Source: Leptospira biflexa
GTDB lineage: Bacteria > Spirochaetota > Spirochaetia > Treponematales > Rectinemataceae
Direction: 5' to 3'
Assembly: GCA_020721875.1 (NCBI GenBank)
Contig: DYLX01000014.1
Coordinates: 1 to 45,948, forward strand
DNA: 45,948 nucleotides
Part shown: positions 25,158 through 34,517 of the stretch, piece after piece
How positions within the stretch are numbered: the first letter of the stretch is position 1
Layout of the letters: each line of letters starts with the position of its first letter
Notes under the pieces: generated by a model
Seen by the model: the letters and a program-made list of their open reading frames with translations, nothing else
Database searches by the model: none
What the model was told of the DNA's origin: nothing
Made by a program: the position numbers and the translations under genes

Positions 25158-25301
25158 ATGAACAATGAAGAAATAAGCTTGAGAAAGATTCATGAACCTG
25201 TAAGGTTTGTCGCGGCGCAAGCCGGCGCTCAGGGCAACACCTGTCGCATTGTTTCCTGCGTGTGGTATCGGTTTAGCTTTCAGTCTCGAGCCAGTCTCTG
25301 A
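25158..25301 (+). CDS. Possible 47-residue small protein or gene remnant
   Basis: ATG 25158 has a good GGAGG 7 bases upstream and opens MNNEEISLRKIHEPVRFVAA, running to TGA 25299-25301 and overlapping the antisense 3' end of argH. It faces away from the ABC operon. No family was recognised. The good ribosome site and short length could mean a real microprotein or the 5' end of a truncated gene. Confidence 0.25.
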   Translation: MNNEEISLRKIHEPVRFVAAQAGAQGNTCRIVSCVWYRFSFQSRASL

Positions 25302-26670
25302 GCCGCCGAATCTGTTCGCGCACACGAAGAGGTGCAGGCCCTCCGGTCTGCATGCGGCGGGCGACGCAGGCCTGGGGATCGAGATAGCGCACAAGCTCCT
25401 CGGCGCTCACTCCCACGCGACCGAAGGCTTCGTGCACTTCAAGATCAATCTGGGCGATGGCGCGGAGGCTCTTGTTCTCCTCGACGCAGCGCTGCACAAG
25501 GAGCTTCGAGGCTTGATACGCGGTTCTGAAAGGCACGCCGAGCTTCACGAGGTACTCGGCGACGTCGGTTGCCTCGAGATAGCCGCCATCAAGTGCAACC
25601 CGCATGCGCGCGACATTCGGTACGAGGCTCTTTACGAGCACCGCGAAGGCGCCGAGCGCGCCGTTCACCGCCTCTTCGATCTCGAAGAAGAGCGCCTTAT
25701 CTTCCTGCAAATCGCGGTTGTACGCGTAGGGAATGCCCTTCTCCATCACAAGAAGGGCCTGAAGATTACCGAATACTCTGCCCGCCTTTCCGCGTATGAG
25801 CTCTGCAGGATCGGGATTGCGCTTCTGCGGCATGATGCTCGAGCCAGTGCTCGCGGTGGGCAGAATCGAGACAAAACCATACTCCGAGGAAGCCCAAAGT
25901 ACGATATCCTCGCTGGCGCGTGAGAGGTGAGTCATGAGGGTCGCGGCAGCGGCCGCGTACTCGACCGCCGCGTCGCGATCGGCCACCGCGTCCATCGTAT
26001 TCATCGACACGCGCGCAAACCCGATCAAACCAGCGGTCCTCTCCCTGTCCACCGACAGGCCGCTCCCCGCCAGCGCCCCCGCGCCCAAGGGGCTTTCGTC
26101 CGCGCGCGCCGCGGCGTCGGCCAGCCGCCCTATGTCGCGTTCGAAACCCGCGCACCAAGCAAGCACATGATGCGCAAGCGTTACGGGCTGAGCCCGCTGA
26201 AGGTGGGTGTAGCCGGGCATCAGTGTCTCGATGTTGGTCTCGGCGAGGTCGAGACAGGCTGCGAGCGCATTCTTCGCAAGCGCGCGCGTCGCGCGGCACG
26301 CGTTGCGCACATGGAGCTTGAAGGCGGTCGCCACCTGGTCGTTGCGGCTTCTGCCGGCGTGGATGCTCTTCCCCGCGTCGCCGAGGCGGCGCGTGAGCTC
26401 ATCTTCAAGAAAACTGTGCACATCCTCCGCGTTCTGGTCGACCGAGAGCGTGTCTGCCTCGAGTTCTTTGCGGATCTTCGCGAGTTCGTCGACGAGGGCC
26501 GAAGCATCCTGCCGGGGAATGATCCCCTGCTCGCCCAGCATGATCGCGTGGGCTTGCGAGCACTCGATGTCCTCAAACACGAGCCTCGAGTCCACCACGA
26601 TACTCGAGAGGAAGCTTTCAACTGTTGGGTCGAGCCGCGCGCTCGCGTCAGTCTGCCAGAGTTTCGCCAT
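25273..26670 (-). CDS. argH: Argininosuccinate lyase
   Basis: A 465-residue enzyme of the fumarase/aspartase superfamily. It splits argininosuccinate into arginine and fumarate, the last step of arginine synthesis. The signature TGSSIMPQKRNPDPAELIRG is near residue 270, and earlier conserved blocks HAGRSRNDQVAT and PGYTHLQRAQPV are present. The start MAKLWQTDAS at 26670 follows a GAGGGAGG site. A longer upstream frame overlaps argG and is unlikely. It lies 16 bp after argG and is cotranscribed. Confidence 0.96.
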   Translation of the reverse strand: MAKLWQTDASARLDPTVESFLSSIVVDSRLVFEDIECSQAHAIMLGEQGIIPRQDASALVDELAKIRKELEADTLSVDQNAEDVHSFLEDELTRRLGDAGKSIHAGRSRNDQVATAFKLHVRNACRATRALAKNALAACLDLAETNIETLMPGYTHLQRAQPVTLAHHVLAWCAGFERDIGRLADAAARADESPLGAGALAGSGLSVDRERTAGLIGFARVSMNTMDAVADRDAAVEYAAAAATLMTHLSRASEDIVLWASSEYGFVSILPTASTGSSIMPQKRNPDPAELIRGKAGRVFGNLQALLVMEKGIPYAYNRDLQEDKALFFEIEEAVNGALGAFAVLVKSLVPNVARMRVALDGGYLEATDVAEYLVKLGVPFRTAYQASKLLVQRCVEENKSLRAIAQIDLEVHEAFGRVGVSAEELVRYLDPQACVARRMQTGGPAPLRVREQIRRLRDWLETES

Positions 26671-26686
26671 TATCCTTGTGCCTCCC

Positions 26687-27964
26687 TCAGTCTCCCGCGG
26701 GAGCAGTATACCCCGAGCTGCCTGGCTTGGCGACATCGGGACCGGCGGCGATACCATATTTTTTAAGCCGCTCGTTTAAGCGCGCCCGCACCTTGGTGGG
26801 CAGACCGAAGAGGTTGATGAAACCGGTCGAGTCCTTATGCGAGAAGAGCGGGCCCGTGGTGAAGCTCGCGAGGCTTGCGTCGTAGAGCGAGTACGGCGAT
26901 GTGGCCCCCGCGAACACGAGGTTGCCCTTGTACAGTTTGAGGGTGACCGAGCCAGTGATGACGCTCTGCGTCGAGTCGATAAAGGCATTGAGTGCCGCGC
27001 AGAGGGGGCTGAACCACTCGCCCTCGTAGAGGATCTCGGCGAAGCGCTGGGCCACCGTCATCTTGAAAGAGAGCGCCTTCTTGTCGAGGCAGAGCTGCTC
27101 GAGCCTGTCATGCGCCTCCATGATGATGGTGCCTCCCGGAGTCTCGTAGACGCCGCGCGACTTCATGCCCACTACCCTATTTTCGACAAGATCCGCGATA
27201 CCGATACCGTTCGCTCCGCCGATCTTATTCAGTTTTTTTACGAGTGAGACAGGATCGAGCTTTTCGCCGTTCACCGCGACAGGCACGCCGTTCGCGAACT
27301 CGAGCTTGACGTACTCGGGTTTGTCGGGCGCCTTCTCGGGAGTCACGCACATCTTGAGCATGCCCTCAAAGTGCGGCTCGTTGGCAGGGTCTTCGAGGTC
27401 GAGCCCCTCATGGCTGATGTGCCATAGATTGTCGTCGCGACTGTAGGAGTCGGACTTTTTCATGGGTACAGGAATGTTTCGCGCCTCGAGATAGGCAATC
27501 TCCTCTTCGCGGCTCTTAATGTCCCAGATGCGCCATGGCGCGATGACTTCCATTTCAGGCGCGAATGCCTTCACGCCGAGCTCGAAGCGCACCTGGTCGT
27601 TACCCTTGCCTGTGCAGCCGTGCGCGATGGCATCGGCACCCTCGGCGAGCGCGACTTCCGCGAGGCCCTTTGCGAGTAAGGGGCGCGCAGCGCTGGTGCC
27701 AAGGAGGTATTTTTTTTCGTAGGGCGTACCCGCCTTCACGAGCGCCCAGAGGTACTCCTTGACAAATTCCTCTTTCTGATCGAGTTTGATGAACTTCGAG
27801 GCACCAGAGGCAATGGCGCGCGCTCCGATCGCCTCAAAATCAGCCTCCTGACCGACATCGCCGCATACGGCGACAACCTCGCAGTCATAGTTTTCTTTGA
27901 GCCAGGGCACGATAACCGTGGTATCGAGTCCACCCGAATATGCAAGCACGATTTTCTTCTTCAT
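26687..27964 (-). CDS. argG: Argininosuccinate synthase
   Basis: A 425-residue ATP-dependent ligase joining citrulline and aspartate. The PP-loop [17 protein letters not shown] starts at about residue 8, followed by [21 protein letters not shown] and [17 protein letters not shown] 27964 has AGGAGAG upstream. A longer frame reaching 28165 has no coding character. It is the first gene of the argGH pair, divergent from the TRAP operon across a 299-bp AT-rich gap. Confidence 0.96.
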   Translation of the reverse strand: MKKKIVLAYSGGLDTTVIVPWLKENYDCEVVAVCGDVGQEADFEAIGARAIASGASKFIKLDQKEEFVKEYLWALVKAGTPYEKKYLLGTSAARPLLAKGLAEVALAEGADAIAHGCTGKGNDQVRFELGVKAFAPEMEVIAPWRIWDIKSREEEIAYLEARNIPVPMKKSDSYSRDDNLWHISHEGLDLEDPANEPHFEGMLKMCVTPEKAPDKPEYVKLEFANGVPVAVNGEKLDPVSLVKKLNKIGGANGIGIADLVENRVVGMKSRGVYETPGGTIIMEAHDRLEQLCLDKKALSFKMTVAQRFAEILYEGEWFSPLCAALNAFIDSTQSVITGSVTLKLYKGNLVFAGATSPYSLYDASLASFTTGPLFSHKDSTGFINLFGLPTKVRARLNERLKKYGIAAGPDVAKPGSSGYTAPAGD

Positions 27965-28151
27965 ATTATTCTCTCTCCTGTAAATAAATATATAATAATT
28001 AACAGATGAATGCGCACCGCGTCGCAACGCCGAACAGGCTGTGCGGCGAGCACACGGAGATACGGTCAACGGAGGCGGGTTCGGTGAAGTTCGAGATATC
28101 GGTATGCAAGAATTTGCATTTTCATGCAGCGAATATACCATTAAACAAAAT

Positions 28152-28172
28152 TGTATGCAATACATTTTGTAT
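28152..28172. promoter_or_regulatory. Overlapping dyads in the argG/TRAP divergent region
   Basis: TGTAT-GCA-ATACA (28152-28164) shares its right arm with ATACA-TTT-TGTAT (28160-28172). The pattern resembles GntR-type operators of the TTGTATNCAATACA kind. It lies about 45 bp upstream of the -35 of the TRAP operon, suggesting control of that operon, though action on argG is also possible. Confidence 0.4.
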
Positions 28173-28214
28173 GATTATGTAATTCTGCACATTCCAATTT
28201 TATCCATTTTGTTC

Positions 28215-28244
28215 TTGACAGTATTACCAAAGTGGGGTGAAAAT
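28215..28244 (+). promoter_or_regulatory. Probable promoter of the TRAP/dehydrogenase operon
   Basis: A perfect TTGACA (28215-28220) is followed after 18 bp by GAAAAT (28239-28244), a 4-of-6 match. CTAGGAGG then serves the ATG at 28264. The short leader leaves room for the operator-like dyads only upstream. Confidence 0.5.
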
Positions 28245-28263
28245 CCTGTACTAGGAGGCAATC

Positions 28264-29316
28264 ATGAAATTTAGAAACATTGTTTTGATTTCGGTCGCGT
28301 TACTCGTGACGGTTCTTCCTCTCGCGGCGTTCACCCCAAAGAAAGAATATACAATGCAGGTGAATGTCACTAGCGCATTCGACTGGGGCATGGGCGCGCA
28401 GAGGTTCGCCGAACTGGTCGCGAAGAAAACGAACGGACTCATCAACATCAAGCCCTATTACGGCTCTTCTCTCCTCGCAGGAAAGCAAACTAACTGGTAT
28501 CAGGCAGTGGCTGACGGCAGTATCGATTTTGTCGTCGACTCCACTATCAATGCATCTTCCGTCATTCGCTCACTCAATCTCTTCAGTCTGCCCTTCTTTA
28601 TCAACACCTATGCGAATGTCGACAAGATTGAGAACGGCAAGGCTGGCGCACGGATTATCGCCGACCTCGAAAAAGGCGGCTTGAAATTTCTCGCATGGGG
28701 CGAGAATGGTTTCAGGCAGATCACCAATTCGAAGCGCGAGATAAAGACGCCGCAAGATATAGTCGGACTCAAGGTCCGCGTTGTCGGCTCGCCCATCTTT
28801 ATCGATATTTTCAAACAGCTCGGCGCCGACCCCGTGAACATGAACTGGGCAGACGCCGTCACCGCGTTCCAGCAAGGTGTCGTCGACGGGCAGGAGAACC
28901 CGAAATCCGTCCTCACTGTCGTGAAAATCTGGGAGTACCACAAGTACATGACCAACTGGAACTATCTCATTGATCCTCTTATCTTCGGTGTCAACGCCGA
29001 CCTCTTCAAGAGATTCCCGGCCGATGTCCAGAAACAGATTCAGGAAGCCGCACTCGAAGCCGGCGAATATGAGAAGGCTCTCGCCCGAGCCTACCTCGAT
29101 GGCAATACCTCTCTGAATATTTTAAAGAACAAATTCAAAGTTTCGCCGCTTCCTAAGGAGCCCTTCGCCCTCGCGGTGTCCAAAGGCATGAAGATTACCA
29201 ACCTCACTCCCGCCGAAGTTGCCGCTTTTGTTGCGAAAACAAAACCTATCTACGACAAATGGGTCCCCCTCATCGGCGAGGACCTCTATAAAGCCGCACA
29301 GGAAGACATGAAATAA
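28264..29316 (+). CDS. TRAP transporter solute-binding protein (DctP family)
   Basis: A 350-residue extracytoplasmic receptor for organic acids. It has a signal peptide of about 22 residues (VTVLPLAAF). The DctP fold is shown by NGLINIKPYYGSSLLAGKQ, by the specificity arginine in GLKVRVVGSPIF, and by DAVTAFQQGVVDGQENP. The ligand is most likely a carboxylate. Adjacent dehydrogenase subunits suggest a 2-oxo acid or a compound converted to one, which is inference. A hairpin separates it from dctQ, consistent with receptor excess. Confidence 0.93.
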   Translation: MKFRNIVLISVALLVTVLPLAAFTPKKEYTMQVNVTSAFDWGMGAQRFAELVAKKTNGLINIKPYYGSSLLAGKQTNWYQAVADGSIDFVVDSTINASSVIRSLNLFSLPFFINTYANVDKIENGKAGARIIADLEKGGLKFLAWGENGFRQITNSKREIKTPQDIVGLKVRVVGSPIFIDIFKQLGADPVNMNWADAVTAFQQGVVDGQENPKSVLTVVKIWEYHKYMTNWNYLIDPLIFGVNADLFKRFPADVQKQIQEAALEAGEYEKALARAYLDGNTSLNILKNKFKVSPLPKEPFALAVSKGMKITNLTPAEVAAFVAKTKPIYDKWVPLIGEDLYKAAQEDMK

Positions 29317-29361
29317 GACCTACATGTCACGGTTCGGAGCTGTTGCGGTTATTTTCTAATC

Positions 29362-29394
29362 AGTGGCCGGCCTGAAAGGTCGGCCACTATTTTA
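29362..29394 (+). terminator. Attenuating hairpin between dctP and dctQ
   Basis: AGTGGCCGGCC (29362-29372) pairs with GGTCGGCCACT (29378-29388) around TGAAA, with one G-T wobble, followed by ATTTT. It is a leaky terminator candidate that would leave more dctP message than downstream message. Confidence 0.65.
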
Positions 29395-29409
29395 AGGAGC
29401 ATTGGCACA

Positions 29410-29925
29410 ATGAAAAAGCACACTTTTCATGTCGATGAACTAATTGGAGCTGTCATCTTAAGCATTATGGCCGTCATCTCTTTCATCAATGTGATCAACC
29501 GATATTTTTTCCACAAGGGCTTCGCGTTTACTGAAGAGATTACCATCAATCTATTCGTGTGGATCACGCTTCTCGGTATCGCGATTGCTTTCCGCCGCAG
29601 GTCCAATCTCAAGATGACCAATATCTATGATATCTTCAAGCCGTCGATGAAAAAAGTAGCGTTAGTTATCTCCGCAATCCTCGGTGTCATCATTTTCTGT
29701 TTTATCATCTACAATTCCTCAAAAGAGATTTGGAAAAACATGACCTTCTACCACACCACATCCGAATCTCTGGGCATACCTACGTGGATTTACAGCATCG
29801 GCACTCCCATTTTTTCGCTCTTTGTAATTAAAGAGATCATTTCCAGCACCATCAGAGAGATCAAATCTATCGGAAAACCTACCTCGAAAGGCGACTCAAC
29901 GATACCGAACAAGGAGGCAACATAA
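29410..29925 (+). CDS. TRAP transporter small permease (DctQ family)
   Basis: A 171-residue membrane protein with four predicted membrane segments; EEITINLFVWITLLGIAIAF is the typical central region. It joins the large permease to form the TRAP membrane unit. AAGGAGC precedes ATG 29410. Its TAA overlaps the ATG of the large subunit (TAATG), so the two are translationally coupled. The Lys/Ser-rich C-terminal tail is cytoplasmic and variable. Confidence 0.9.
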   Translation: MKKHTFHVDELIGAVILSIMAVISFINVINRYFFHKGFAFTEEITINLFVWITLLGIAIAFRRRSNLKMTNIYDIFKPSMKKVALVISAILGVIIFCFIIYNSSKEIWKNMTFYHTTSESLGIPTWIYSIGTPIFSLFVIKEIISSTIREIKSIGKPTSKGDSTIPNKEAT

Positions 29926-31217
29926 TGGCTGCCCTACTCGTTTTTGGTGTATTTTTACTACTGATTATTATAGGAGTGCCGATTGCAATTTCACTCGGCA
30001 CCGCGGGGATTGGGGCTATTGTGAACTATGGCCTCGGCACCGCGATGATCTCGAGGAATTTTGAGGCAAACATTTCGAAATTCCCGCTTATTGCCATACC
30101 CTTCTTTATTCTTGCCGGGACCTTGATGGACAAGGCCAAGATTGTAGACGGCATCTCACGCTTCATCATCCTGCTCACTGGTAAACGACGGGGTGGACTC
30201 GCGATTGCAGGCGTGATCACCTGCATTTTCTGGGGGGCGGTCTCCGGATCTGGTCCCGCCACCGCGGCCGCGCTAGGTCTTGTTTTTATTACGCCTATGA
30301 TCAAGCAGGGCTACAACAAATACTTTGCCGCTTCGACCATCGCTGCAGGCGCGGGGCTTTCGATCATTATTCCACCCTCCATCGCCTTCATCGTGTATGG
30401 AAACCTCACGAGCGTATCTGTGGGAGCCCTGTTTCTGGGCGGCATCCTTCCCGGCATTCTTGTGGGAGTGTTTCTCATAGGTGTGGTGTACATCATCTCA
30501 GTGCGAAACAACTATCGAGGTTTGGAAGAGGCCGGCAGTTTAAAAGAAATCATGAAGGCCTTTGTGGGCTCCTTTTGGGCCTTGCTGGCACCGGTTATCA
30601 TTCTCGGATCGATTTACGCAGGGATCGCGACACCCACCGAATCGGCGATTATCGGAGTGTTCTACGCGCTCTTTGTCGGCATCTTCATATTCCGCACCAT
30701 TACAATCAGCATACTGTTCCAAGCCCTCGTAGACACCCTCGTGGGTTCAGCGGTCGTAATGTTTGTCGTCTCCATGGCAGGAATCTTCTCATGGGCCGCT
30801 TCGACACTCGGCGTGATCGACGCGGCGGCTGCGCTCGTCACCAGCTTAACGACCAATCCAATGATATTCATTTTGCTCACGATGGCAATAATGCTGGTAG
30901 CGGGAATGTTCCTCGACGCAATATCGATCATGTATGTTTTTATGCCGATCATCATGCCCGCGCTTCTAGCCCTGCACATTGACCCACTCTATTTTGGCAT
31001 CTGTCTGACCATTTCGCTCGCGATTGGCCAGATTACACCCCCGGTTGCGGTCAATCTCTATGTCACCGCGAACCTCATCAAGAGCAACATCAACAATGAG
31101 ATGGTGAAGTTCGTGCTGCCGATGGTGTACGCCGCGGTATTCGCGCTTATCGTCATCGTGCTCATTCCACAGCTCTCGCTCTATTTGCCGATCGTATCCA
31201 AACTGTATACGCCCTAG
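29925..31217 (+). CDS. TRAP transporter large permease (DctM family)
   Basis: A 430-residue protein with about twelve membrane segments that carries out Na+-driven uptake together with DctP and DctQ. Family markers include FPLIAIPFFILAGTLMD near residue 45, GAVSGSGPATAAALG, IIIPPSIAFIVYG, the second repeat YAGIATPTESAIIGVFYAL, and QITPPVAVNLYV near the end. It overlaps the dctQ stop by one base. The E1-alpha gene follows after 20 bp with its own AAGGAGG. Confidence 0.94.
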   Translation: MAALLVFGVFLLLIIIGVPIAISLGTAGIGAIVNYGLGTAMISRNFEANISKFPLIAIPFFILAGTLMDKAKIVDGISRFIILLTGKRRGGLAIAGVITCIFWGAVSGSGPATAAALGLVFITPMIKQGYNKYFAASTIAAGAGLSIIIPPSIAFIVYGNLTSVSVGALFLGGILPGILVGVFLIGVVYIISVRNNYRGLEEAGSLKEIMKAFVGSFWALLAPVIILGSIYAGIATPTESAIIGVFYALFVGIFIFRTITISILFQALVDTLVGSAVVMFVVSMAGIFSWAASTLGVIDAAAALVTSLTTNPMIFILLTMAIMLVAGMFLDAISIMYVFMPIIMPALLALHIDPLYFGICLTISLAIGQITPPVAVNLYVTANLIKSNINNEMVKFVLPMVYAAVFALIVIVLIPQLSLYLPIVSKLYTP

Positions 31218-31237
31218 ATTATGAAGGAGGTCACAAT

Positions 31238-32269
31238 ATGGAAGTAACTAAGAATTCCTTCCCTGATGCCTTTAGCACACTCTCTCCTGAGCGGAAATTA
31301 GCGCTCCTGGAGACAATGGTGCGAATTCGAACATTCGAAACAAGGGTTGAAGAACTCTTTCTCAATAAGAAAATCCCCGGATTTGTTCACCTGTATATTG
31401 GTGAAGAGGCCATTGCAACGGGGGTCATGGCCAATCTCCGGAAAGACGATTGGATCACCTCCACCCATCGAGGTCATGGCCATGCCATTGCCAAGGGCGC
31501 AAAAACCGATAAAATGATGGCCGAGCTCTTCGGCAAGAAGACTGGCTACTGCAAGGGCAAAGGCGGCTCCATGCACATTGCCGATTTTTCTGTCGGTATG
31601 CTCGGCGCGAATGGCGTTGTGGGCGGCGGATTCAATATCGCGGTGGGAGCAGCGCTCTCGGCACAAATTAAAAAAACCGACCAGGTGGCAGTCTGTTTCT
31701 TTGGGGATGGGGCTTCGAACCGGGGGACCTTCCACGAAGCCATTAATCTCGCAGCAATCTGGAAACTTCCAGTGTTGTTCGTCAACGAGAACAATCAGTA
31801 TGCATCGACGACGCCCGTAAACTACGGACTCTCAGCGCAACATGTCGCCGATCGAGCCAAAGGTTACGGAATCGAAGGGTACACGGTCGATGGTAATAAT
31901 ATCGCGGAAACCTACAATGCAGCAGCCTATCTTATCCAGAGGGCCAGAGAGGGCAAGGGCCCCGCACTGCTCGAATGCCTCACCTACCGCGTCAAAGGCC
32001 ACTATGTCGGCGATCCTGAACGGTACCGGACGCGCGAAGAAGTGCAGAAAATGGTCAACGAGCGAGATCCTATCCATGCTTACAAGAGTTGGCTCCTCGA
32101 TGCAGGTATCACCAATCAAGCGGGCATCGCAAAGTTCTACGATCTCGCAGAACAAGAGCTACGTGCGGCGATCGAATTCGCCGAATCGAGCCCACTCCCC
32201 GAACCGGAAGACGCGCTCAATGATCTTTTCTCGTTTTCCCCCAATGAATTCCCGGAGGTTGTCCGATGA
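31238..32269 (+). CDS. 2-oxo acid dehydrogenase E1 alpha subunit (acetoin/pyruvate type)
   Basis: A 343-residue thiamine-diphosphate enzyme subunit. The TPP-binding stretch CFFGDGASNRGTFHEAINLA is near residues 150-170. HLYIGEEAIATGV, THRGHGHAIAKG and the phosphorylation-loop-like KGHYVGDPERYR are also present. The pattern fits AcoA or PdhA rather than the branched-chain enzyme. With E1-beta it decarboxylates a 2-oxo acid or cleaves acetoin. It is in one operon with the TRAP genes (20-bp gap, strong ribosome site). Confidence 0.9.
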   Translation: MEVTKNSFPDAFSTLSPERKLALLETMVRIRTFETRVEELFLNKKIPGFVHLYIGEEAIATGVMANLRKDDWITSTHRGHGHAIAKGAKTDKMMAELFGKKTGYCKGKGGSMHIADFSVGMLGANGVVGGGFNIAVGAALSAQIKKTDQVAVCFFGDGASNRGTFHEAINLAAIWKLPVLFVNENNQYASTTPVNYGLSAQHVADRAKGYGIEGYTVDGNNIAETYNAAAYLIQRAREGKGPALLECLTYRVKGHYVGDPERYRTREEVQKMVNERDPIHAYKSWLLDAGITNQAGIAKFYDLAEQELRAAIEFAESSPLPEPEDALNDLFSFSPNEFPEVVR

Positions 32270-33246
32270 GAACACTATCTTTCTCCGACGCAACACTCGA
32301 GGCGATGCGCGAAGAGATGCGCAGAGACCCCACTGTATTTGTCTATGGTGAAGATATCGTCCGCCAAGGCGGTATCTTCGGTCAATTCAAAGGCCTGCCC
32401 GATGAGTTCGGAGACCGCGTGCGCGACGTACCTATTTCTGAGACTGCTATTGTCGGGGCGGCGCTCGGGGCAGCACTTACCGGCACGCGGCCTGTCGCGG
32501 ATATGCACTTCGCGGACTTCATCGGAATCGCATTCGATGAGCTCGCGAACCAAATCGCGAAAAATCGTTACATGTTCGGTGGTCAGATGAATATTCCCCT
32601 CGTTATCCGCGCGCCCGACGGCATCTCAAACCAGGCGGCCGCTCAGCACAGTCAGAGTGTGGAGGGCTGGATCCAGAACATTCCCGGCCTCATTATCGTA
32701 GCCCCTTCCAGCCCTGCCACCGCGAAGGGGCTCCTAAAATCCGCCATCCGCCAGAATGATCCAGTCATTTACTTTGAGAACAAAATGCTCTACCCGCAGA
32801 AGGGTCCGGTCCCCGATGAAGAGTATTTGACCCCTCTGGGAAAGGCTGAAATACGCCGTAGTGGCAAGGATGTGACGATCGTAACCTACTCGATCCTCGT
32901 GCAGAAATGCGAAGAGGCGGCGAAACAGCTCGAGGCTGAGGGTATCGATGTCGAAATCATCGATTTGCTGACACTAAAACCCTTCGATCGTGAAACCGTG
33001 ATCGAATCGGTTAAGAAGACGCACCGCTGCGTGATTGCACATCAGGCTGTAATGACAGGCGGTCTTGGCGCGGAAATTGCTGCGACGATCCAAGATCAAG
33101 CGTTCTTCTGGCTCGACGCGCCTATAGCCCGCGTGGGGGCTAAAAATGTGCCGATTCCCTTCAGTCCCATCATGGAAAAATTCGTCGCTCCTCAAACAGA
33201 GGATGTCATCCGCGCGGTGCGTCGAGTGCTCTACAGGGAGGCTTGA
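32266..33246 (+). CDS. 2-oxo acid dehydrogenase E1 beta subunit (acetoin/pyruvate type)
   Basis: A 326-residue transketolase-like subunit. GEDIVRQGGIFGQFKGL, RVRDVPISETAIVGAALGAA, MHFADFIGIAFDELANQIAK and VIDLLTLKPFDRETVIESVK are typical of PdhB/AcoB. It pairs with the E1-alpha subunit in an alpha2-beta2 heterotetramer. ATG 32266 overlaps the E1-alpha stop (ATGA), implying equal synthesis. The downstream E2 gene begins 3 bases after its stop. Confidence 0.92.
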   Translation: MRTLSFSDATLEAMREEMRRDPTVFVYGEDIVRQGGIFGQFKGLPDEFGDRVRDVPISETAIVGAALGAALTGTRPVADMHFADFIGIAFDELANQIAKNRYMFGGQMNIPLVIRAPDGISNQAAAQHSQSVEGWIQNIPGLIIVAPSSPATAKGLLKSAIRQNDPVIYFENKMLYPQKGPVPDEEYLTPLGKAEIRRSGKDVTIVTYSILVQKCEEAAKQLEAEGIDVEIIDLLTLKPFDRETVIESVKKTHRCVIAHQAVMTGGLGAEIAATIQDQAFFWLDAPIARVGAKNVPIPFSPIMEKFVAPQTEDVIRAVRRVLYREA

Positions 33247-33248
33247 GT

Positions 33249-34508
33249 ATGGCAACAGACATACTGATGCCTCAACTCGGCCTCACAATGAATGAGGGTA
33301 CCATTACCGAGTGGGCAAAAAATGAGGGGGATACTGTCGCGAAAGGAGATCTGCTGTTCTACGTCGAAAATGACAAGGCAGTGATTCCTTTCGAATCTCA
33401 GGGCGAAGGCATTCTGGCGAAGATCATCGTGGGCCCTATGACCACGGTGCCTGTTGGCTCCGTTGTGGGAATTCTCGCTCAGCCTGGAGAGATCGTGCCC
33501 CAAAGCCCTCCGGTACAGCCTGCTACACATAAGCCGCTGAATGCGCCGATAGCTACTGGCGCGCCCGCGAGCACCCCAATGACTACAAACGTTATGGCGG
33601 ATAAGGCTGCGAGCGCACCGACGCCACCGCAGACCGAACATGGCGAATTTGTGAAATCATCGCCTTACGCGCGAAAACTCGCGAGCGAACAGGGAATCGA
33701 TCTTCAGAGTATCCACGGAACTGGACCCGATGGTGCTGTCGTCGCGCGCGATGTGCGAGTCGGCGCACCCAGCTCCGCAACCCCAACCGCGACATCGAAA
33801 ACAACCGCGACTTCGAAAACAGTCGCACCGCCCTATGAAGATCAGCGATTGAGCCGCATCAAACAGGTGGCCGCGGCGAGACTCACCGAAAGCTGGAACG
33901 AGATACCCCAGTTCACGCTCTCAATTGAGGCGCATGCGCAGGGGCTCCTTGACGCACAGAGTGCTTTTAAGGCGCTCGATGAAAAAATCTCCATCACCGT
34001 ATTGCTTGCGAAACTGATAGGCGCGGCACTTGAAGAGTTCCCGCTCCTCAACGCCTCGTGGCTCGGAGATGGACAAATCAGAGTGTTCAACTCCGTCAAT
34101 ATCTCGATCGCGGTCGACAGCCCCGACGGTCTCGTAGTGCCCACGCTTCGCGACTGCAGAGCGCGCGGCGTGCGTGAGCTCAGCGCCGACCTCCGCGAAC
34201 TTGCGGAAAAGGCGCGCGCGCGGACACTCAGTCCCGAGGCTATGCAGGATGGAACAATTACCATCTCAAATCTGGGAATGTTCGGGATAACCCGATTCCG
34301 CGCAATCGTCAATCCACCGCAGTGCGCCATTCTCTCTGTGGGATCGATTGTACGGAGACCTGAAGAATGTGAGGGCGGCTCTCGCTTTGTCCCCATAATC
34401 GAAATAGGGCTCACCGCTGATCATAGAATTGTCGATGGTGCCTACGGCGCGCGATTCCTCGCGCATTTGAAGAGACTTATCGAATACCCCGTGCTCGCCC
34501 TCGGCTGA
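33249..34508 (+). CDS. Dihydrolipoamide acyltransferase (E2) of the 2-oxo acid dehydrogenase
   Basis: A 419-residue E2 core protein. The lipoyl domain spans about 1-78 with the lipoylated lysine K43 (NDKA). A Pro/Ala/Thr-rich linker follows, then the E1/E3-binding domain around 130-170 (SPYARKLASEQGIDL..IHGTGPDG). A second Ala/Thr linker leads to the catalytic domain, with the active-site HRIVDG (H392, D396) near the C terminus. It transfers the acyl group to CoA. I chose ATG 33249 with GGGAGG upstream; TTG 33243 is less likely. It is the last gene of the operon. No E3 (lipoamide dehydrogenase) gene is nearby. Confidence 0.92.
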   Translation: MATDILMPQLGLTMNEGTITEWAKNEGDTVAKGDLLFYVENDKAVIPFESQGEGILAKIIVGPMTTVPVGSVVGILAQPGEIVPQSPPVQPATHKPLNAPIATGAPASTPMTTNVMADKAASAPTPPQTEHGEFVKSSPYARKLASEQGIDLQSIHGTGPDGAVVARDVRVGAPSSATPTATSKTTATSKTVAPPYEDQRLSRIKQVAAARLTESWNEIPQFTLSIEAHAQGLLDAQSAFKALDEKISITVLLAKLIGAALEEFPLLNASWLGDGQIRVFNSVNISIAVDSPDGLVVPTLRDCRARGVRELSADLRELAEKARARTLSPEAMQDGTITISNLGMFGITRFRAIVNPPQCAILSVGSIVRRPEECEGGSRFVPIIEIGLTADHRIVDGAYGARFLAHLKRLIEYPVLALG

Positions 34509-34517
34509 GACTTGGAA

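Noticed and set aside
25927..26766. Plus-strand frame of 279 codons across argH
   Set aside because: argH on the minus strand is certain from its signature, and the plus frame is Arg/His-rich shadow sequence.
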